From contig CAVVGH010000005.1 in assembly GCA_963747765.1 (NCBI GenBank), positions 124,001-188,000 of the forward strand: 64,000 nt of DNA, written 5' to 3'. The notes beneath the pieces were generated by a model. It ran no database searches. It saw only the letters and a list, made by a program, of their open reading frames with translations, and was not told where the DNA came from. Source of the stretch: VRUE01 sp963747765. Its GTDB lineage: Bacteria > Actinomycetota > Thermoleophilia > Solirubrobacterales > 70-9. Both the position numbers and the translations under genes were made by a program. Below are positions 42,745-50,624 of this stretch, piece by piece (the first letter of the stretch is position 1; each line of letters starts with the position of its first letter).

Positions 42745-43743
42745 ATGGAACAGCAGACCCTCACAGACGCCTCGAGTCCCGCTCACGTCGCACTGCGCGA
42801 CCTGCAGGACGGGCAGCGGGTCAAGGGCGTGTACGCGGTACGCGAACGGGAGCTGCGTCGCAAGCGCAACGGCGACGCGTGGCTGCGCATGCTCCTCGGC
42901 GATGGCAGCGGCAGCACCGAGGCTGTCTGCTGGGAGGACGCCGAGGAGCTCTACGCGCTTGCCACACCCGGCTCGCCTGTATTCGTTGCGGGAAGCTTCG
43001 AGGTGAGCGAGCGCTGGGGGGCGAAGATCAAGCTCGCCGAGCTGCGCCAGGCCGCCGCGGACGAGTACCGCCCGGAGGATCTCGCCATCGAACCGGAGGT
43101 GCCGTTCGACCGCATGGAGTCCGACCTGCGGGAGCTGCTCGACACCGTCCAGGAGCCCCAGCTCCGAGCGCTGCTCGATCGCTTCTTCGGCGAGGACTCG
43201 CAGATCTGGGAGCGGTTCCGTGACGCGCCGGCGGCAAAGATCTACCACCAGGCCTACCGTCACGGCCTGCTCGAGCACACCCTCTCGGTCGCCAGGGCGG
43301 TGAGCGCCGCTGCCAACTTCTTCCCCGGGATCGACCGCGAGATCGCGGTGACCGGCGCGCTGCTTCACGACATCGGCAAGACCGAGGCCTACAACGACGA
43401 TCCGCTCGCCATCGACCTCACCGACGCCGGCCGCCTCCAGGGTGAGATCCCGCTCGGCTACTACCGCGTGCGCCGCCAGATCGAGGACATCCCCGGCTTC
43501 GACCCGGGCCTGGCAAAGGCCGTCCTCCACATCATCCTCAGCCACCACGGCTCGCTCGAGCACGGCTCGCCGGTTGCCCCCGCCACCCGCGAGGCCGTCC
43601 TCGTCCACATGATCGACAACCTGGGCGGCACGCTGGGCAGCTTCGACCGCCTCGAGCGCGAGCTGCCGGCCGGCGAGTCCTGGTCGAACTTCGATCGCGC
43701 TCTATCCGGCTCGGCCTACTTCGGCGAGCGCGCCGCCGCCTGA
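42745..43743 (+). CDS. YhaM-like 3'-5' exoribonuclease (OB-fold plus HD domain)
   Basis: 332 residues from the ATG at 42745. N-terminal OB-fold (GVYAVRERELRRKRNGDAWLRMLLGDGSG...), a middle helical region, and an HD domain with HGLLEHTLSV, LLHDIGKTEAY (H208-D209), ILSHHGSLEHG and VHMIDNLGG. This architecture is that of YhaM/CBF1, which trims RNA or single-stranded DNA from the 3' end with Mn(II). The last codons (FGERAAA, TGA) are part of a tandem repeat that continues downstream. Confidence 0.9.
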   Translation: MEQQTLTDASSPAHVALRDLQDGQRVKGVYAVRERELRRKRNGDAWLRMLLGDGSGSTEAVCWEDAEELYALATPGSPVFVAGSFEVSERWGAKIKLAELRQAAADEYRPEDLAIEPEVPFDRMESDLRELLDTVQEPQLRALLDRFFGEDSQIWERFRDAPAAKIYHQAYRHGLLEHTLSVARAVSAAANFFPGIDREIAVTGALLHDIGKTEAYNDDPLAIDLTDAGRLQGEIPLGYYRVRRQIEDIPGFDPGLAKAVLHIILSHHGSLEHGSPVAPATREAVLVHMIDNLGGTLGSFDRLERELPAGESWSNFDRALSGSAYFGERAAA

Positions 43744-43880
43744 CCAGTCCTCGCGAGCGCCCCCGCCTGACCCGAGTCCCCTTCGGCGAGCGCGCCGCCG
43801 CCTGACCCGAGTCCCCTTCGGCGAGCGCCCCCGCCTGACCGAGTTCCTCGCCGGCCGGCGCGCCGCCGCCTGACCCGGCG
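43719..43880 (+). repeat. 32-35 bp tandem repeat of the YhaM-like gene 3' end
   Basis: Five units of the form TTCGGCGAGCGCGCCGCCGC + CTGACCCGAGTCCCC. The first is the end of the gene with its stop; the others follow at about 43751, 43781, 43816 and 43848. Every unit retains a CCTGA. The array fills the whole gap to the convergent gene. Confidence 0.9.
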
Positions 43881-43883
43881 GTC

Positions 43884-44198
43884 TCAGAAGCGCCGGGCGC
43901 AGCGCTCGATTCGCTTCACGTTCCCGTGCGAGTGCTTGATGCAGCGGGTCAGGCGCTTGCGGTCCGCGCGTGAGCCCGTCGTGTTGAACGCGTGGCGGAT
44001 CTCCCGCTGGACCCGGCGGCTGACCGTGCCGATCGTCTTGCCGATTTCCTCGATGCCGCTCGCCTTGATCGTCTCGCCGGTCGTGTTGAGGACCGGCTTG
44101 AGGATGAACAGGTAGCAGGCGAACACGATCCCCACGCCGACCGCGAGCCGAATGAGGCCCGATGTGAGGCTGCCGAACAGATTTCCCAGAAGGTTCAT
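43884..44198 (-). CDS. Small membrane protein of unknown function
   Basis: 104 residues. One transmembrane helix (LIRLAVGVGIVFACYLFILKP) is followed by a basic, helical cytoplasmic or external domain with two cysteines (TRCIKHS, ERCARRF). No family recognised. ATG start, divergent from the PafBC gene. Confidence 0.7.
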   Translation of the reverse strand: MNLLGNLFGSLTSGLIRLAVGVGIVFACYLFILKPVLNTTGETIKASGIEEIGKTIGTVSRRVQREIRHAFNTTGSRADRKRLTRCIKHSHGNVKRIERCARRF

Positions 44199-44268
44199 TG
44201 ATCGCGACCCAGACTAGCCCTGGGATTCCAAGACGGCCCAACCGCCCGGGTCGTCCCCTCCCCTCAGC

Positions 44269-44390
44269 TTGTGTTTCTCCTCGCCCAGCGCGAAGAAACA
44301 CAAAGTCGGCGGGAGGCCGGGGCAAGTCGGCGGGAGGCCGGGGCAAGTAAGCCGGAGGCCGGGCAAGTCGGCGGGAAGGAGGCCGGTGGT
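44269..44390 (+). repeat. Hairpin and 20-21 bp tandem repeats upstream of the PafBC gene
   Basis: TTGTGTTTCT (44269-44278) pairs perfectly with AGAAACACAA (44294-44303). Directly after it, AAGTCGGCGGGAGGCCGGGG units occur at about 44303, 44324, 44345 (variant) and 44365 (with GAAG insertion). This lies in the divergent gap of 291 bp that must also hold the promoter of the PafBC gene. Confidence 0.75.
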
Positions 44391-44489
44391 GCTCCGGCCG
44401 CGCCGCAAAGTGCGGGATTCTCGGCTCCAGACGTGCCGATTCGCACTCTGGGCGGGCTGTGGCCACGCTCGCCTCACTATCCTGGCAAC

Positions 44490-46541
44490 GTGGCGAAGGA
44501 CACGGAGAAGCTGATCCGCCAGCTCTCTCTGATCTCGTTTCTGATGGCCCAGGGCAGACCCGTTTCGGCCCTGGAAATCAAGCGCGAGGTCGAGGGCTAC
44601 AGCGACATGAACGACGACGCGTTCGCGCGCCGCTTCTACGCGGATCGCGCCGAGCTGGAAAGCCTCGGCATCGAGCTGAGCGTCGAGAAACCGGGCGAGG
44701 GGTTCTTCGAGGCCGAGCTCTACTCGCTGCCGCCGGAGAACTTCTACCTCGACCCGATCGAGTTCTCCGACAACGAGCTCGCCTCGCTCAGCACCGCCCT
44801 CTCGCTGCTCACCGACGGCGGCTTTGCCTACGCAGAGCCCCTGCGCCTGGCGCTGCAGCAGGTCGCCTGGGGGCACCCCAACCCGCTCAGCGAGGGTGAG
44901 CGCGCCCCGGTCGAGATGGCGATGACCGCCTCCGCCGGCGGCCGCGAGCTCTCCCAGCGCCTCTCCAAGGTGGAGACGGCGATCTCACGCCGCAAGACGA
45001 TCGACTTCACCTACTACACGATGGAGCGCGACGAGACCGAGAAGCGCAAGGTCGACCCCTACCACCTCGTCTTCCGCAGCGGCCAGTTCTACCTGATCGG
45101 CCACGCCCACGAGCGCGATGCCGTCCGCGTCTTCCGCCTCTCGCGCATCCAGGGCAAGGTTGGCTACGCGACCAAGGCCGAGCACGACTTCTCCCCGCCC
45201 GAGGACTTCGACCGCCGCGACTACGGGCAGCGCGCCGACTGGCAGCTGGGGAAGATAAAGGGCACCGCGAAGATCTTCGTTCGCGGCCGCATCGCCTGGC
45301 TGATCGAGCGTGACTTCGGCGGCTACGGGGAGCTGCGCGCCGCGAAGAAATCCGACGGCGCGCCCGGCAAGGGCTCGATCTTCGAAACCGACTACGCGTC
45401 GCCGCGCGAGCTGATCGCCTGGGTCCTGCGCTGGCGCCGCAACGCCAGCGTGCTCGGCCCCGACGAGCTGCGCGAGGAGGAGGAGCGGCGTGTGACGCTG
45501 CTGCGCGGCCACCACGAGGGCGAGTTTGCCCTGGCCGAAACGGTTGAGCGGCCGCTGCGCGAGGTGGCCAGCAGGTCCCGCTCCAACGGTCGCGGCGAGG
45601 CGCCGATCCGCCCCGAGCGCTTCGCCCGCCTCGTCACCCTCGCCGGCCTGCTGATCGAGTCCGCCAAGCAGGGGGAGCGGCTGGCCGTCGCCGACCTCCG
45701 CGAGCGGCTGGAGCTCACCGGGGAGGAGCTCCAGGAGGACATCGACCTGTTGAACGTCGTCAACTTCGGCGGCGGCACCTACGTCCTCTACGCGGAAATC
45801 CAGGGCGATGAGGTCGAGGTCGACTCCGAGCCCTACGGCGACAACTTCGCGCGCCCCGCGCGGCTCCTGCCGCTGGAGGCCAAGGCGCTGGTCGCGGCGA
45901 TCGACCTTTTCGGCAATCACCTCCCGCAGGGCGGTCTGCAGAGCGCCCGCGAGAAGATCATCACGGCGCTCGGCCACGATCCCTCCGAGGAGGGGTTGGA
46001 GATCGCCTCCGGCGGGGGCGGCGACGTCGAGGTAGCCCGCGCCGTGAACGACGCGATCGGCTCCCGGCACGTGCTCGACATCCAGTACTACAAGGAGAAT
46101 GAGGACCAGTTCACGAAGCGCTCGGTCGAGCCCTACCGGCTGGAGAACGGGCGCGAGGGCTGGTACGTCGAGTCCTACGACCTGACCAAAGACGGCATCC
46201 GTCACTTCAAGCTCGACCGGATCAAAGAGGCGACGGTCAGCGAGGACTTCTTCGAGCCGCGGCCGGAGGTCGAAGAGATCGCCGGCGTCGAGGGTTGGAT
46301 GACCGACGGGGAGGTGCCCACCGCCCAGGTTGCCCGCGTCTGGGTCTCGCCCGAGCGCGCCCGCTGGCTGCGCGAGGAGCGCACCGTGGTCGAGGAGCTG
46401 GCCGACGGCGCCGTTGTGGTCGAGCTTCCCTACGCGGGGACCTCCTGGCTCGCGCGGGAGATCCTGCGCGGCGCCGGCGACCTCGTCGTGCTGGAGCCCG
46501 AGGAGGCGCGCGCGGCAATCGCCGCAGAGGTCGCCGGTTGA
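44490..46541 (+). CDS. pafBC: PafB-PafC fusion, WYL-domain transcriptional activator
   Basis: 683 residues from the GTG at 44490 (the frame is open upstream, but homology starts here). Two copies of the HTH-WYL architecture. The first HTH is LIRQLSLISFLMAQGRPVSA and its WYL domain has KVDPYHLVFRSGQFYLIGH. The second begins ARLVTLAGLLIESAKQGERL and has SVEPYRLENGREGWYVESYD. PafBC activates the LexA-independent DNA-damage response in mycobacteria, probably by sensing single-stranded DNA through the WYL domains. Fusion of the two genes is known outside mycobacteria. No proteasome genes are adjacent here. Confidence 0.92.
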   Translation: MAKDTEKLIRQLSLISFLMAQGRPVSALEIKREVEGYSDMNDDAFARRFYADRAELESLGIELSVEKPGEGFFEAELYSLPPENFYLDPIEFSDNELASLSTALSLLTDGGFAYAEPLRLALQQVAWGHPNPLSEGERAPVEMAMTASAGGRELSQRLSKVETAISRRKTIDFTYYTMERDETEKRKVDPYHLVFRSGQFYLIGHAHERDAVRVFRLSRIQGKVGYATKAEHDFSPPEDFDRRDYGQRADWQLGKIKGTAKIFVRGRIAWLIERDFGGYGELRAAKKSDGAPGKGSIFETDYASPRELIAWVLRWRRNASVLGPDELREEEERRVTLLRGHHEGEFALAETVERPLREVASRSRSNGRGEAPIRPERFARLVTLAGLLIESAKQGERLAVADLRERLELTGEELQEDIDLLNVVNFGGGTYVLYAEIQGDEVEVDSEPYGDNFARPARLLPLEAKALVAAIDLFGNHLPQGGLQSAREKIITALGHDPSEEGLEIASGGGGDVEVARAVNDAIGSRHVLDIQYYKENEDQFTKRSVEPYRLENGREGWYVESYDLTKDGIRHFKLDRIKEATVSEDFFEPRPEVEEIAGVEGWMTDGEVPTAQVARVWVSPERARWLREERTVVEELADGAVVVELPYAGTSWLAREILRGAGDLVVLEPEEARAAIAAEVAG

Positions 46542-46588
46542 ATGACGCGCGGCAATCGCCGAGGAGGTCGCCGGTGAATGACGCGCGC
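46509..46588 (+). repeat. 37-bp tandem duplication of the pafBC 3' end
   Basis: CGCGCGGCAATCGCCG..GAGGTCGCCGGT..GAATGA occurs at 46509 and 46546, and the start of a third unit at 46582. The first copy holds the last codons (AAIAAEVAG) and TGA. Confidence 0.88.
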
Positions 46589-46627
46589 TGCATTGACCAC
46601 GCTATTCGGGGCAAATGCAGCGCGCGT
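46581..46627 (+). terminator. 14-bp perfect hairpin between pafBC and the MBL gene
   Basis: ACGCGCGCTGCATT pairs perfectly with AATGCAGCGCGCGT around a 19-nt loop. It ends 8 bp before the next ATG, so it could end the pafBC transcript or hide the start of the next gene. Confidence 0.6.
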
Positions 46628-46635
46628 GAGCCGCG

Positions 46636-47469
46636 ATGACCCTGGGCGGGGGGGCGCAGGGCGGCCGAGCGGGCTTTGAGCCGGCGCCGGGCCACCCCGA
46701 GATTCTGAGGCTGGTGGCGCCCAACCCGGGACCGATGACCCATGAGGGGACGAACACCTACCTCTACGGCGCGGATCCCTGCGCCGTGATCGACCCGGGG
46801 CCCGACGACGCGGCGCACGTCGAGGCGACGCGTGCCGCCGCGGAGGAGCGGGGCGGCATCGGCATCATCCTCCTCACTCATGCTCACGGCGACCACGCCG
46901 ACGGGGCCCAGCGCCTCGCCGCGACCGCCGGCGGCGAGCCGGAGCGGGCGATCGTCGCGAGGTCCGGGGAGGATCCGCAGGTGTCCGGCCACCCGCCCGT
47001 CGTCCTGCCGCTCGACGGCGAGGTGCATCGCGGCCTGCGCGCGATCGCAACCCCCGGCCATGCGACCGAGCACGTCTGCTTCCTCACCGATGACGGCGTC
47101 TGCTTCAGCGGCGACCTCGTGCTCGGGGAGGGCTCCACGTTCGTCCCGCCCGACGGCGGCTCGCTGGCCGCCTACATGGGATCGCTGCGGCGGGTCCAGG
47201 CCGAGCCGCTGGAGCTGATCTGCCCCGGCCACGGCCCCTGGGTCACCGATCCGGCGGCGAAGCTGGCCGGCTACGTCGAGCACCGCGAGATGCGCGAGCG
47301 GCACCTGCTAGCCGCCCTCGAGCGTGGTGAGCGCTCCCGCAAGGCGCTGCTGGCCGAGGTTTGGGACGACGCCCCCGAGGAGATCCGCCCCGTGGCCGCG
47401 CTGGTGATGGAGGCGCACCTGCAAAAGCTCGAGTCCGAGGGGCGCCTGCCCGGCCCGGTCCACGAGTGA
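46636..47469 (+). CDS. Metallo-beta-lactamase-fold hydrolase (LACTB2-like)
   Basis: 277 residues. NPGPMTHEGTNTYLYG and VIDPGPDD open the fold. The metal motif is LTHAHGDHADG with H82, H84, D86 and H87. Then TPGHATEHVCF, CFSGDLVLGEGS and CPGHGPWV supply the remaining ligands. The C-terminal helix bundle (RERHLLAALERGERSRKALL...) is that of LACTB2-type proteins, whose human member is an endoribonuclease. In bacteria the substrate is often a thioester or RNA; not decided here. Confidence 0.88.
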   Translation: MTLGGGAQGGRAGFEPAPGHPEILRLVAPNPGPMTHEGTNTYLYGADPCAVIDPGPDDAAHVEATRAAAEERGGIGIILLTHAHGDHADGAQRLAATAGGEPERAIVARSGEDPQVSGHPPVVLPLDGEVHRGLRAIATPGHATEHVCFLTDDGVCFSGDLVLGEGSTFVPPDGGSLAAYMGSLRRVQAEPLELICPGHGPWVTDPAAKLAGYVEHREMRERHLLAALERGERSRKALLAEVWDDAPEEIRPVAALVMEAHLQKLESEGRLPGPVHE

Positions 47470-47550
47470 GCCCCGGGGCTGGCGGGAATCGCAAACCGGT
47501 CCTGGTCGGCTAGCCAGCCGAAGGGGCCAAGACCTGATAGACACCGTGGT

Positions 47551-49944
47551 GTGAGCTCTTCATCTGCCGGAAAGCGAGCGGCGCGAGCGGGCCTGCTGAT
47601 CGGCGCCGCCGGGACCGGACTCGCAGCCGCGACCACCGCGGCCCTCTGGCACTGGCTTGCGAGGAGGCCGCTCCCCCAGGAAGAGGGAACTCTCGAGGTG
47701 GGGGGGCTGGAAGGTCCGGTGCGGGTGCGCCGTGACCGCTGGGGCGTCCCCCACATCGAGGCCGCAAGCAGCGCCGACCTCTGGTTCGCGGAGGGCTTCT
47801 GCCACGCCCAGGACCGGCTCTGGCAGCTCGACCTCTACCGCCGCATCGTCACCGGCCGGCTCTCTGAGATGGCTGGCGCGCAGGGTTTGCCGGTCGACCG
47901 GCTGATGCGCACCCTGGGCATTCGCCGTGTCGCGGAGCGGGAGCTTGCCTCGCTTGACCCCGAGCTGCTCGCCCTGCTGGAGCGCTTTTGCGAAGGCGTC
48001 AACGCGGGTGCCGAGAGCCACCGGGCGATGCCCTTCGAGATGCAGCTCCTCCGCCTGCGCTTCGAGCCGTGGCAGCCGGTCGACGTCCTCAGCCTCGGCA
48101 AGCTCCTCGCCTTCGGCCTCTCGACCAACTGGGAGTCGGAGCTGCTGCGCGCCGACATGGTGCGCGAGCTCGGCCCCGAGCTCACCGCGAAGATCGACCC
48201 CACCTACCCGGCCGACAACCCGGTCGTCACCCAGGAAGCCTGGTCGGGCGACGGCCTCCGCCTCGTCGAGCAGATCGACGCGGTGCGCCGTCAAATGGGG
48301 CTTGCCACGGAGGCGAGCGGCTCCAACAACTGGGCGGTCAGCGGCGAGCTGAGCGCGACCGGCTCGGCGCTGATGGCGGGCGACCCGCACCTGCCGCAGA
48401 GCATGCCGGGCATCTGGTACCAGGTCGGCCTCACGCTCGGCGACCGCTTCGTTCGCGGCGCCTCGATGCCGGGCATGCCCGGCCTGTACATGGGCCAGAA
48501 CAACGACATCTGTTGGACCTTCACCAACGTGATGGCCGATGTGCAGGACCTGTTTGTCGAGCGAGTCGAGGACGACCGCTACCTCTTCGAAGACGAGTGG
48601 CGGCCGCTGGAGGTGGTGCGGGAGGAGATCGCGGTGAAGGGCCGCGACGCCCCCGAGATCCTCGAGGTGCGGCTAACCCACCACGGCCCGATCGTCAACG
48701 GGGCACTGGGAGCTGACGACGCCGAGCCGCTCGCGCTCCGCTGGAGCACGCTCGACGAGCCGACCGCCTTCAAGGGAATGTTCGACCTGCACGAGGTCCG
48801 CACCGGCTCTGAGCTGGTGACTCTGCTGGAGGGGCACACGTCGCCAGCCTCGAACCTGGTCTGGGCCGACCGCCACGGTTCGATCGGCTACAAGCTGGTC
48901 GGCCGGCTGCCGATTCGCAAGGGCGGTTGCCCGGACCTGCCGAAGCCGGGCTGGACCGGCGAGTTCGAGTGGGAGGGGACGGTCCCCTACGGTGAGCTGC
49001 CAGAGGTGGTCGACCCCGAGAGCGGCTTCCTGGTCACCGCCAACAACCGGATCGTCGGCGACGACTACCCCCACCACATCACCAGCGAGTGGCTGGACGG
49101 CTTCCGGGCGAGGCGGATCGAGGAACTGCTGCGGGCGAGCACCGAGCACGACATCGAGGGCTTCGAGGCGATGCAGGCCGACAACCTCTCGATCCCGGGC
49201 CTTGAGGTCGCACGCCGCCTGGGCCGCCTCTCGCCGCCCGGGCAGCGGGAGTTGAGCGCGATCGAGCGCCTGCGCAGCTGGGACGGGCGGCTGGATCCGG
49301 AGTCGATCGCCGGCACGATCTACCAGGCCTTCCTGCTGCGCCTCGCACGCGAGTTCGTCCGCTCTGTGATTGGCGATCGCGACCTCTGCGAGCGCTGGCT
49401 CGACCGCAACGACAACGGCTTCATGCCCCACTCCACCTCGCCCTGGCGCTGGCACTCGCACCTGATGAAGCTCTGGGAGGAGGGGGACGAGAAGCTGATC
49501 GGCCGCCCTTGGGAGGAGCTCGTGCTGGAAGCGCTCTCCAGCGCCCTGGATGACCTCGGCGACAGCTTCGGCACCGACCCCGAGGGCTGGCGCTGGGGCC
49601 ACGTCCACGAGATGGAGTTCCCCCACGCGCTCGGCGAGGCCAACCCGCTGCTGCGCCGGCTGCTCAACCGGCGCCTCAAGGCCGGCGGCGCGCAGGAGAC
49701 GGTGAGCCAGATCGCCTATGACCCCAACGACCCCTACCGAGCCGTATGGGCTCCCAGCTGGCGGATGGTCGCCGATCCCACCGATCCGGCACGCTCCCGC
49801 TGGCAGATGTTCACCGGCCAGTCCGGGCACCCCGCAAGCCCCCACTACGACGACCTCCAGGCCGATTGGCTGAAGGGCCGCACCCAGCCGATGGCCGGCG
49901 AGGGCCCCTGGCGCGAGCTCGACCTGATCCCGCCGCCCGCCTGA
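47551..49944 (+). CDS. Penicillin acylase-family N-terminal nucleophile hydrolase
   Basis: 797 residues. N-terminal hydrophobic anchor (AGLLIGAAGTGLAAATTAALW), alpha-subunit region (RDRWGVPHIEA, FCHAQDRLWQLDLYRRI), then the autocatalytic site GSNNWAVSG with the nucleophile Ser258 after Gly257. The beta subunit follows (GDPHLPQSMPGIWYQVGL, TANNRIVGDDYP). The precursor should cleave itself into two chains and hydrolyse amides such as N-acyl homoserine lactones or aryl-acyl amides; substrate not predictable. Start is GTG. Confidence 0.92.
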   Translation: MSSSSAGKRAARAGLLIGAAGTGLAAATTAALWHWLARRPLPQEEGTLEVGGLEGPVRVRRDRWGVPHIEAASSADLWFAEGFCHAQDRLWQLDLYRRIVTGRLSEMAGAQGLPVDRLMRTLGIRRVAERELASLDPELLALLERFCEGVNAGAESHRAMPFEMQLLRLRFEPWQPVDVLSLGKLLAFGLSTNWESELLRADMVRELGPELTAKIDPTYPADNPVVTQEAWSGDGLRLVEQIDAVRRQMGLATEASGSNNWAVSGELSATGSALMAGDPHLPQSMPGIWYQVGLTLGDRFVRGASMPGMPGLYMGQNNDICWTFTNVMADVQDLFVERVEDDRYLFEDEWRPLEVVREEIAVKGRDAPEILEVRLTHHGPIVNGALGADDAEPLALRWSTLDEPTAFKGMFDLHEVRTGSELVTLLEGHTSPASNLVWADRHGSIGYKLVGRLPIRKGGCPDLPKPGWTGEFEWEGTVPYGELPEVVDPESGFLVTANNRIVGDDYPHHITSEWLDGFRARRIEELLRASTEHDIEGFEAMQADNLSIPGLEVARRLGRLSPPGQRELSAIERLRSWDGRLDPESIAGTIYQAFLLRLAREFVRSVIGDRDLCERWLDRNDNGFMPHSTSPWRWHSHLMKLWEEGDEKLIGRPWEELVLEALSSALDDLGDSFGTDPEGWRWGHVHEMEFPHALGEANPLLRRLLNRRLKAGGAQETVSQIAYDPNDPYRAVWAPSWRMVADPTDPARSRWQMFTGQSGHPASPHYDDLQADWLKGRTQPMAGEGPWRELDLIPPPA

Positions 49945-50061
49945 GAGTCCACCCCGAAAGGCCGCGTGCGCGCCTGGCGAGCACCGGACCAGGCGAGGCA
50001 GCGACGGGAGGCCGAATCGCGGCGCAAGCGCGTATCCGCTTCGCCCAGGGTCCCCCAGCCG

Positions 50062-50515
50062 CTCCGTTCGTCATTTGTACCGCCCAGCGACACAATGAGC
50101 GAACGGAATCTCACCCAGGCCGCCCCAACCGCTCCGTTCGTCATTTGTACCGCTCAGCGACACAAAGAGCGAACGGAGTCTCACCCAGGCCGTCCCAACT
50201 GCTCCGTTCGTCATTTGTACCGCTCAGCGACACAAGCAGCGAACGGAGTTTCGATCCGGCGACCCCCACCGCTCCGTTCGTCATATGTACCGCTCTGCGA
50301 CACAAAGAGCGAACGGAGTTCGTGTCCGCCTCTATCGGGCCACAACCTCGCGGACGACGCCCAGCTCCTGGCCGCCTGGGCCCCACACAGCCCTCTCCCC
50401 GTTTGCCCTCCCACTTGCAGGTGTGGAGGGCAAACGGGGAGGGCTGTTTCTCATCAGTCGCGGGCACGCAGCATCGACGAAGTGTTCGTTTCGGTCCACC
50501 GACCTTGACCTCAAC
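50062..50515 (-). repeat. Composite intergenic repeat, copy F (inverted)
   Basis: It carries four 47-nt palindromes at 50062-50108, 50132-50178, 50202-50248 and 50272-50318, each exactly 70 bp apart. Then follow the GACGCCC..CTGGCCGCCTGGGCCC linker and the hairpin (about 50392-50450) with plus-strand loop CACTTGCAGGTGT. Its end is TTTCTCATCAGTCG...GAAGTGTTCGTTTCGG, like the start-side flank of copy A; the outer leader module is missing. The rest of the 680-bp gap (49945-50061 and 50516-50624) shows no gene. Confidence 0.9.
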
Positions 50516-50624
50516 CGGTCGTCGCTTCACCGCGGTCCCTGGAACCATGTCCGCACCACGGGTGAGAGAGCGGGGGGCTCGTGGGAAGGCGAAACGATCC
50601 GAGGCTAGAACGGTTGGAATAGAG

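Noticed and set aside
49746..50624. Upstream extension of the DUF1906 frame through the palindrome array
   Set aside because: It reads through the penicillin acylase end and repeat DNA; a signal peptide starts at the ATG at 50625.
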